A DNA stretch of 64,000 nt from Agarophyton chilense (lineage: Eukaryota > Rhodophyta > Florideophyceae > Gracilariales > Gracilariaceae), in assembly GCA_030374765.1 (NCBI GenBank), contig JARGXX010000010.1:496001-560000 (forward strand), read 5' to 3'. A program made the position numbers and the translations under genes. Below are positions 58,192 to 64,000 of the stretch, one piece after another. How positions within the stretch are numbered: the stretch's first letter is position 1; each line of letters begins with the position of its first letter. The notes under the pieces were generated by a model. The model ran no database searches and was not told where the DNA came from. It saw nothing but the letters and a program-made list of their open reading frames with translations.

Positions 58192-60222
58192 ATGGAGGAT
58201 CCAGACGGCTTTGTGCGCACGGTGCCCGACGCCGTTGACGGCGACTTCTCGGACGATGGCGAGTCCGAGCTCATGTTTGGCTCGGATGATGACGGTGCGA
58301 CGGACGGTGCATCCGCGCCTTTCTTCGAGCCGTACAAGCCTGCCGCCTGGGATTTGACTGAGGCGCGCAAGGAGGCTGCAACCCTCAGACCCTTTCAGAC
58401 CAGCATTGATGACAAGATTCGCGGTGCGCTTGGAAAGATTGGTGAGGGGAGCAAGTCTCCGCTACGTAAAGGGCGTGACGACAATGGCGGTGCGCCTGAT
58501 GGACAAGAGGGAAAAGCGAATCCCCATGCCGATGCCAATGTGGATGCGAGTGCGAGTGTAGCTGTTGCGGAGCCGCTGGAAAAAGTTGTGGAGGAGGATG
58601 AAGCGGATGAGATAAATGCTCCCGACGAGGAACAGACATCCCAGCTGAAGAAAGGACGAAAGCGACTCCGGAAGGAAAGGGCCGCGGCCAAATCGTTTCG
58701 GGAGCTTCATTTATCCAAGCCTTTACAGAAGGCCGTTGACGTGTTGCAATGGACCCATCCCACACCCATACAAGCCAATGCTATTCCGTATGTGCTTGCT
58801 GGGCGCGATATTTGCGCAAGCGCCGTTACCGGTTCTGGTAAGACTGGAGCTTTCATACTCCCTGTGTTAGAACGCCTCTTACAAGCTGGAATAGACAATT
58901 CAACTCGTGTCATTGTTCTATTGCCTACTCGTGAACTGGCTGCCCAGTGTCATGCTGTAGTTCAAGGTCTTGCCAGATACACGTCTGTCAGGGCTGCTTT
59001 AGCTGTTGGTGGATTGTCAAACAAAGCGCAGGAAGTTGCTTTAAGAACCCATCCACATATAATTGTTGCTACGCCGGGAAGATTGATTGATCACATCAGG
59101 AATGCGCACAGTTTCTCACTCGATGACATTGAGATATTCATCATGGATGAGGCTGATCGCTTGTTGGAAATGGGATTTCAGGCAGAAGTCCAGCAAATTT
59201 TAAGTGCGACGCCTGAAACGCGGCAAACTTTGTTGTTTTCCGCTACGATGAATACGCAACTGAATGCGCTCATCAAACTATCTTTGCGCAACCCCATCAA
59301 CTTGAACATAGATCCCATGTTCAATGTTGCCGAAACTCTTTCGCAAGAGTTTGTAAAATTGCGACCAACGTTCGAAGGTAACAAAAACGCCCTATTGTTC
59401 TCACTGGTCACGCGAACTTTCAAAACTCGCACCATTGTTTTCTTCCGACACAAGGTGACTGCGCACCATTTCAAGATTCTTTTTGGATTGAGTAAGCTCA
59501 AGTCCGCAGAACTGCATGGAAATTTATCACAAGCCCAACGTTTGGCCGCGCTCGATGAATTCAGAAAAGGAACCGTTGACTATTTGTTGTGCACCGATCT
59601 AGCAGCCCGTGGGTTGGATATTGCAGGAGTGGAAACTGTCATCAATTATGACATGCCGGGAGAATTGAAGGAATATGTACATCGAGTTGGTCGTACTGCT
59701 CGCGCCGGAAGTGTTGGACGAGCTTGTAGTATTGTGTGTATAGGTAATAATGATGAGCGAAAACTGTTGAAGAATATAGCAAAAAGAGCAAAGGGAAAAT
59801 TGGTGGCACGAGTTGTGCCACCTGCAGTGATCGGAAAATGGAGCGCTTGGCTTAGTCGGTTGCAGCCGGCATTGAGGGCGGTCTTGAAAGAGGAAAAGCA
59901 GGAGAAGGAAATGAGGTTAGCAGAAATGGAACTGAACAAAGCAAGCAATTTGATGAAGCATTCGGATCAGATCTATGCTCGTCCAGCACGAACGTGGTTT
60001 CAGACTGAAGGTGAGAAACAGGATGAAAAGACAAAGGCTCGACGTGTGAAAGGATTGCCTGAAACTGTGGATGAAAAGACGAGACGCATTGCACAACAGA
60101 AGAAGATTGCAGAGCTGGGACGCCGAAAAAGAAGGAGCGATGTGGGAGAGAAAGAAGACACCTACTCCAAGCAACGAGCCGAAGCTCGAATCACAAAGCG
60201 CAAGAAGAGGAGGCGGGGGTAG
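58192..60222 (+). CDS. DDX27: DEAD-box RNA helicase DDX27/Drs1
   Basis: This 676-residue nucleolar helicase is needed for 60S pre-ribosome (27S rRNA) processing. An acidic N-terminus leads to FRELHLSKPLQKAVDVLQW and the Q motif THPTPIQANAIP. Motif I is AVTGSGKT (about 211-218), Ia PTRELAAQ, Ib TPGRL, II DEAD (319-322), III SAT, IV IVFFRHK, V ARGLDIAG and VI HRVGRTARAG. Drs1/DDX27-specific marks are VAETLSQEFVKLRP, ELHGNLSQAQRL and the coiled-coil tail EEKQEKEMRLAEMELNKASNL. The Lys/Arg-rich C-terminus (KRRSD…KRKKRRRG) is a nucleolar signal. Single exon, full length. Confidence 0.95.
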   Translation: MEDPDGFVRTVPDAVDGDFSDDGESELMFGSDDDGATDGASAPFFEPYKPAAWDLTEARKEAATLRPFQTSIDDKIRGALGKIGEGSKSPLRKGRDDNGGAPDGQEGKANPHADANVDASASVAVAEPLEKVVEEDEADEINAPDEEQTSQLKKGRKRLRKERAAAKSFRELHLSKPLQKAVDVLQWTHPTPIQANAIPYVLAGRDICASAVTGSGKTGAFILPVLERLLQAGIDNSTRVIVLLPTRELAAQCHAVVQGLARYTSVRAALAVGGLSNKAQEVALRTHPHIIVATPGRLIDHIRNAHSFSLDDIEIFIMDEADRLLEMGFQAEVQQILSATPETRQTLLFSATMNTQLNALIKLSLRNPINLNIDPMFNVAETLSQEFVKLRPTFEGNKNALLFSLVTRTFKTRTIVFFRHKVTAHHFKILFGLSKLKSAELHGNLSQAQRLAALDEFRKGTVDYLLCTDLAARGLDIAGVETVINYDMPGELKEYVHRVGRTARAGSVGRACSIVCIGNNDERKLLKNIAKRAKGKLVARVVPPAVIGKWSAWLSRLQPALRAVLKEEKQEKEMRLAEMELNKASNLMKHSDQIYARPARTWFQTEGEKQDEKTKARRVKGLPETVDEKTRRIAQQKKIAELGRRKRRSDVGEKEDTYSKQRAEARITKRKKRRRG

Positions 60223-60745
60223 TGGTGTTCTACTCTTGTGTTTAATATATCGATTACAAAGGAGAGTGTCCGGCCATTTTCAAGTCAGTCGTCGAAGCCT
60301 ACGGGACAGCGGTGAAGAAGACGCAGCACGATGAATCGCAGATGGATTTGCGGAGAAGAAGCGTCGTAGCACGCACAGAAGTTGTGGAATCAGCTTAGTC
60401 ATGGTGGAGTGAGACACAGGCAAGATGCAAACGCGGAGAGGAGATTGGACGAAATCAGTTGGAAAGGAATGGTGAAGTAACCGAAATAAAGGACAAGAGA
60501 AACGGAAAGCACGGCAAACAAGACACAAGTTGGGGTTGGTATATAATGAGTTTGCTACGGCAGAGGTGAAATTTACAGGCGAAGTCAAAATTGGTGATGT
60601 TAAGAGGAGTGTCTCAAACTGCTGCGGGGGCAACGGGAGAAAGTGGTACCATAGAGTGAGGGAAAGTGCGCAGGAGTGCTCCAGGCTCGAAGCGGAAATA
60701 AACAACAGCACAGCTGGTTTAGGAGATGTACTTTCTGAAGGGCAG
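60223..60745. other. 3' intergenic region
   Basis: Between the converging DDX27 and GID4 genes. A 162-codon minus frame (60768-60280) overlaps GID4 and is not supported. Confidence 0.5.
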
Positions 60746-61411
60746 TCAGTTGAATTGATAGTCGGCAAACGAAGAGCCAGTGCAGGTAGAGTCGGCGTTT
60801 AGTTGTAAGCGTTGGTATGGTTGACTGTGTGGATCGTAGTAGAAGCCCAGAATGGCGCCCGTTAGTCTGTCCATGCACACGTAATAGAAGCCGGCAATGG
60901 TAAGGTTGCATTCCTCGTCCGGACTGACAAAGAAAATTTCCTTCCAACGCATAAACACATAGCGCAGCTGGGAAAGGTCAATATCGTCGCCGCGATCACT
61001 CTTTACGCGTTGATGCAGCGGAGCGAAGGCGACAAATTTGCGCCAGTGTTCGACGTCGCGGTCGACGTCGGCCTCCCATTGGGCAGTCCAGAAGTAGTAG
61101 TTGCGATTGTCGATTATCTGGCCTTCCCAGAAGGTAACGACGGGGGAAACAGCCTTGGGGACGTCCAAGGCCTCCATAGAACCGCAGATGGTTCCATTTT
61201 GCAGGTCAAGGCCTTGGATGACGACATTGACGCGCCACTCATCGGCTCCCTTTGACTGCGAGGCAGAAGTGTTGACGGTCTGCGTGCCGGAAAAGGTCTG
61301 GCCGACGGAGAGGAAGGTTGCGGTACGAAGAAGTTGAGGGGAAGGGGGGTGGTGGCGATGGTCGCGGGAGAGCGAATCTGGGGAGGATGGAGAGGTCTCA
61401 CCGACCAACAT
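60746..61411 (-). CDS. GID4: GID4/Vid24 substrate receptor of the GID E3 ligase
   Basis: A 221-residue Vid24-domain protein, the substrate receptor of the GID/CTLH ubiquitin ligase, which in yeast and animals recognises N-terminal proline or similar degrons. The domain starts ATFLSVGQTFSGTQTVN (family: L-x-x-G-x-x-F-x-GTQ). It continues with WRVNVVIQGLDLQNGTICG, VVTFWEGQIIDNRNYYFWT, WEADVDRDVEHWRKFVAF, LRYVFMRWKEIFFV and IAGFYYVCMDRLTGAILGFYY, and closes YQRLQL…DYQFN. All core strands are present. The frame is open to 62011 upstream; the ATG at 61409-61411 gives a family-like length, while upstream sequence is low-complexity Pro/Arg/Ala. Confidence 0.9.
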   Translation of the reverse strand: MLVGETSPSSPDSLSRDHRHHPPSPQLLRTATFLSVGQTFSGTQTVNTSASQSKGADEWRVNVVIQGLDLQNGTICGSMEALDVPKAVSPVVTFWEGQIIDNRNYYFWTAQWEADVDRDVEHWRKFVAFAPLHQRVKSDRGDDIDLSQLRYVFMRWKEIFFVSPDEECNLTIAGFYYVCMDRLTGAILGFYYDPHSQPYQRLQLNADSTCTGSSFADYQFN

Positions 61412-62017
61412 GGAGTGAGCCAGTGGAGGAGAAGGAAGGGGCGGTGTCAGCTTTGGGTCGAGCAGACGGCGGCGACGCGCCGGGGAGAGGGTGGGGAGCT
61501 CCAGGGTGGGAGGGTTTGTGGGGGAGGGGGAGAGTGGGGCGGGACGGGCACGGGAGCAAGGTGGAGGAGGGGTGAGAACGGAAGAAGGGCGCGTCGCGCA
61601 GCGGCGATGGAATTGGGGACGACGGGAGTGGGCGCGTGGTTGTGCGCGCGAGCGAAGGGCGCAGGCACGCGCGGCCACGGGGGCGGGAGCACCGGCGAGC
61701 GCGTTGTGAGAAGGCGGTGGCACGCGGGCGCGCTGCGTGATGGCTGGCGCCGTTCCGTTGTGCATTGCGTGTGCACCTGGCCTAGCCGCTACGGCGTAGC
61801 GGCTCGCGGCCGCACGCGTGTGCTCCGTGTACCACATGGCGACGTGGCGTTCGTGTCTTCGTGGTGCTGCGGTCGCCCGTTTTTCAATCCCTTGTTCTTG
61901 CCAGTGACAGTTGTATTTACCCTTCGTATATACACACGGGGCTTCTCTCGGCCAGCCAGTCGCGTCTTCTTCATCAGGATCGTCGTCATTTCGTAGATCC
62001 GCGGATACCACCCCGCC
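61412..62017. other. Divergent promoter region, GID4 and TRAP-gamma
   Basis: About 600 bp GC-rich spacer. Long frames on both strands reflect base composition. If GID4 used an upstream Met it would extend into this region. Confidence 0.45.
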
Positions 62018-62539
62018 ATGGCCAAAGACGATTTAGACGGTTTGATGCAGGACTTTGGGCGCCGGCCATCCGTGGGGCGCCGCTTGTTGTACGTTCTGTT
62101 TGCCATGGAGGTGGTGGCCGCCGCAACCTTCTTCTTCGTGCGAGTGTTTCTCGTCGATGTGAAAACGTCGCCCGTCACATTGGCCACCAGCGCGCTGCTC
62201 TCGACCATCATTCTATCCATGTCCTATCACAACTTGGCCTTCGCGCACGCCGCCCGCATTCGACGCACGGCCACCGCGCCCACCAAGGGCGCCTTCAAGG
62301 GGCAGCCCGACCGCTTTGAGAAAGCAAAGACCCGCTTTGAAGGGCGCATCTCAAGCGCCGCCCTTTGGTATTCCTGCGCATACAACAATGCGCTCTTTAT
62401 GCTGGTTGCGCCGTTTCTTGGCTTGTACGTGCTTGCTGATAAGCTCAGCGGAGACTTGAATCTGCTTGTCTCTGGCGCTGCCGCTGCGTCGCTGGCCTTG
62501 TCTAATTCTAGATCTGCAATGAAGGCTATCGGAGAATAA
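62018..62539 (+). CDS. SSR3: Translocon-associated protein subunit gamma (SSR3)
   Basis: A 173-residue ER membrane protein matching TRAP-gamma, which sits beside Sec61 and helps insert some nascent chains. It starts MAKDDLDGLMQDFGRRPS (family: E-x-x-L-LQDFSR). Two helices follow, RRLLYVLFAMEVVAAATFFF and PVTLATSALLSTIILSMSYHN. A basic cytosolic loop (AARIRRTATAPTKGAFKGQP…RFEKAKTRFEGR) precedes a second helix pair after SSAALWYSCAYNNALFMLVAP, matching the family's ATTFS-x-FYNN-x-LFL. Four helices and length fit. Ends 28 bp from the converging gene. Confidence 0.88.
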   Translation: MAKDDLDGLMQDFGRRPSVGRRLLYVLFAMEVVAAATFFFVRVFLVDVKTSPVTLATSALLSTIILSMSYHNLAFAHAARIRRTATAPTKGAFKGQPDRFEKAKTRFEGRISSAALWYSCAYNNALFMLVAPFLGLYVLADKLSGDLNLLVSGAAAASLALSNSRSAMKAIGE

Positions 62540-62567
62540 ATGCAACTTCTAACTAGTGCACACTTTG

Positions 62568-63311
62568 TTATGGCTGCTTTTCGCCTAGTGCTTCTTCTAC
62601 GGCGCGAGCCAAGTTTCCCACCGCCGGTCCGCCTGCAAAGTATACCGCCACGATCATCCACGGAATGCCCAGTACATCCCAGTCGCTATAACAGTACAAA
62701 TGTCCAACGTTTATCAACCCAATCTCAACCAGCGGGCCAAATACGCCAGTGAGTGCGCCCATTACGAGGCCTGCCACGCTGCGATCCATGCAGTACCACT
62801 CCAACATACCCATCACTGCCAGAATCCACGCGGTATGCTGCATTATTCCACTTTGAGACAGCGCAGCGGAAAGGTAGTAAATGCTACAAAACATGCACAC
62901 TGTCGCTAAAGCTTTGGGAATGTTCATGTGCTCGGCGATATCGCTTCTGCCAAATGTGTTGTCGAGCCATTTCACGCCATTGGTAATAATAAGCCCGGCA
63001 AGTATGAATAGAGGCGACGTGAACCACGCCGTCGTGACGTGCATATTCGCTCCAAACACGCTTATGCCCAGTTCAATTGGATGCTCGTACCGTAGCACTT
63101 CAAATTGTGAATGGTAGTTGTCGAGAAGCGGACCAAGAACGCTGGATATGCTGCCCATTATCAACTGCGTTCTTCCGCTCGGAAGACCAATGGTTCCTTT
63201 TCCCTTGGGTTGATCCACATTGTTGCGAGCGCAGCTCTGAGGGATGGCTACCATGAGCGGTTTATGCACTGCGGTCGGATATAATGATATGAACGCTGGG
63301 AGAGAATGCAT
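62568..63311 (-). CDS. INSIG-like multi-pass ER membrane protein
   Basis: A 247-codon frame with about six membrane helices that aligns with INSIG, the ER sterol sensor that retains SCAP and promotes HMG-CoA reductase degradation in animals and yeasts. Family-like segments are TTAWFTSPLFILAGLIITNG + VKWLDNTFG, NIPKALATVCMFCSIYYLSA, AWILAVMGMLEWYCMDRSVAG (INSIG: W-x-x-DRSRSG) and IGLINVGHLYCYSDWDVLGI + PWMIVAVYFAGGPAVGNLAR (INSIG: Y-x-Y-x-x-x-D…W-P-x-x-FFAGG-x-x-x-GN-x-x-R). The start is uncertain. ATG 63309-63311 opens the frame, but a possible intron 63365-63269 (GTAAGC…CCGCAG) would join an upstream exon ending IPKKELDI to VHKPLMVAI. Internal Met codons at 63254 and later are also possible. 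Confidence 0.65.
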   Translation of the reverse strand: MHSLPAFISLYPTAVHKPLMVAIPQSCARNNVDQPKGKGTIGLPSGRTQLIMGSISSVLGPLLDNYHSQFEVLRYEHPIELGISVFGANMHVTTAWFTSPLFILAGLIITNGVKWLDNTFGRSDIAEHMNIPKALATVCMFCSIYYLSAALSQSGIMQHTAWILAVMGMLEWYCMDRSVAGLVMGALTGVFGPLVEIGLINVGHLYCYSDWDVLGIPWMIVAVYFAGGPAVGNLARAVEEALGEKQP

Positions 63312-63366
63312 TTCTTCTATCGTTCAACCTTCAACACCTTTCTTTCTCAAAGGCGGGCAGCTTACC

Positions 63367-64000
63367 GATGTCAAGTTCTTTCTTAGGAATCTGTTTCATC
63401 AATTCTTGCCACAACTTTTCCTGAGATGGCGGAATTCCACTCGGGTATCACTCCTGTTATTGAAACACGGTTCGCTGCGGCATCCTTTCTATACAAGTCC
63501 CGAGTTTTTCTTGCTTATGCGCCAACACCACCGTATTATCTCGAGTTATCCTTACCTTCGCAGATTTTGCAGGCACGCGCTCTATCCACCTCAGCCGTTG
63601 GAAGAATAGAACGTCTCCTTGTAAGATAAATCTGTCTGCAGAGCATTCAGATCTCCGGGAGTGATTGACAGTAATGCTTCTCTAATTATCGAATGTATCA
63701 GTGTCCTTTTTACAGGCGAAGAGCTTCATTTTGAAATTCTGGGAGAGGAAAACCCTGCAGCGATATTGATTTCAGATTAATCCGCCCTCCTGTAACTAGC
63801 ACATGATCTCGAGGATGTTACCGTGAAGGCGATTGGTATAATCATTGTGATGGTCGGTGATCGCAAAGACGGAAGCATACGAACACAAGATACTCGCGTA
63901 AGAGACACATTGAAAATGCATGCGATAGCTTTTCTGAAGTGCACTCCTTTTTCATCACCGACAATTTCTCCGTTTCGCTCAGTATCACGACCAAGTTCAA
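63367..64000. other. Window end, unresolved coding fragments
   Basis: Minus strand 63425-63366 reads EKLWQELMKQIPKKELDI and may be an upstream exon of the INSIG-like gene. Plus strand has a 67-codon frame (63426-63629) and a later open stretch (about 63640-63778) ending FEILGEENPAAILISD. These could be exons of a gene running out of the window, but no consistent model or family was found. Confidence 0.3.

Noticed and set aside
60280-60768. 162-codon minus-strand frame
   Set aside because: Overlaps the GID4 3' end in another frame; no domain.
61412-62011. 200-codon N-terminal extension of GID4
   Set aside because: Pro/Arg/Ala low complexity from GC-rich DNA in a divergent promoter; family members do not need it. 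Not fully excluded.
63426-63778. Plus-strand split gene near the window end
   Set aside because: Two protein-like frames could not be joined by a plausible intron in phase, and the opposite strand reads equally well.
1-64000. CRISPR arrays, operons, ribosome binding sites
   Set aside because: The window is eukaryotic nuclear DNA; tandem repeats found lack spacer structure.

Overview
This is nuclear DNA of a photosynthetic eukaryote. Two plastid-targeted proteins (shikimate kinase, and a PsbP-family protein with a twin-arginine lumen signal) point to an alga or plant. Mitochondrial bL27, NDUFS8 and MIC10, a nucleoporin, a snoRNP protein, KEOPS kinase and TRAP-gamma show it is nuclear. Genes are compact, mostly single-exon and tightly packed, with short introns (70-132 bp) that often begin GTACGT. 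This resembles a unicellular red alga, but that is a weak inference. A dynactin-p62-like gene and a KIP/KRP-like gene, if real, would be informative for placement.

Layout: 36-7043 is an LTR retrotransposon with 1.04- and 0.92-kb LTRs. It keeps gag and a chromodomain but shows no recognisable pol, and it carries an unexplained antisense reading frame. 7.0-10.5 kb is gene-poor with a decayed coiled-coil gene. From 10.5 to 64 kb the window is ordinary dense gene space: FkbM methyltransferase, RFWD3-like ligase, Nup93, a Ser-rich protein, Prp38, dynactin-p62-like, NDUFS8, PHD+CW reader, NOP56, bL27m, cytochrome b5, an unknown acidic protein, PABPN1, a 66-aa membrane microprotein, shikimate kinase, Bud32, p23, AHA1, a putative CDK inhibitor, an acidic protein, LTO1, MIC10, PsbP-like, SERBP1/Stm1-like, an unknown two-exon gene, FAN-type BEACH protein, EF-hand protein, mTERF, a secreted Cys-repeat protein, PRA1, DDX27, GID4, TRAP-gamma and an INSIG-like protein. 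38-42 kb is more GC-rich and contains several simple repeats.

Functional groupings: p23 and AHA1, HSP90 co-chaperones with opposing effects, are divergent neighbours. NOP56 and DDX27 serve ribosome assembly; LTO1 and the SERBP1/Stm1-like protein also bear on ribosome function. Prp38 and PABPN1 act in mRNA maturation. TRAP-gamma, PRA1, INSIG-like and the ER/Golgi-type FkbM protein belong to the endomembrane system. Several gene pairs converge with 1-30 bp between stop codons.

Multi-exon models (NDUFS8, cytochrome b5, PABPN1, p23, MIC10, the 66-aa protein and the gene at 44.3 kb) were built by eye from splice signals, reading-phase agreement and family similarity. No searches were run, so family names rest on recognised motifs.
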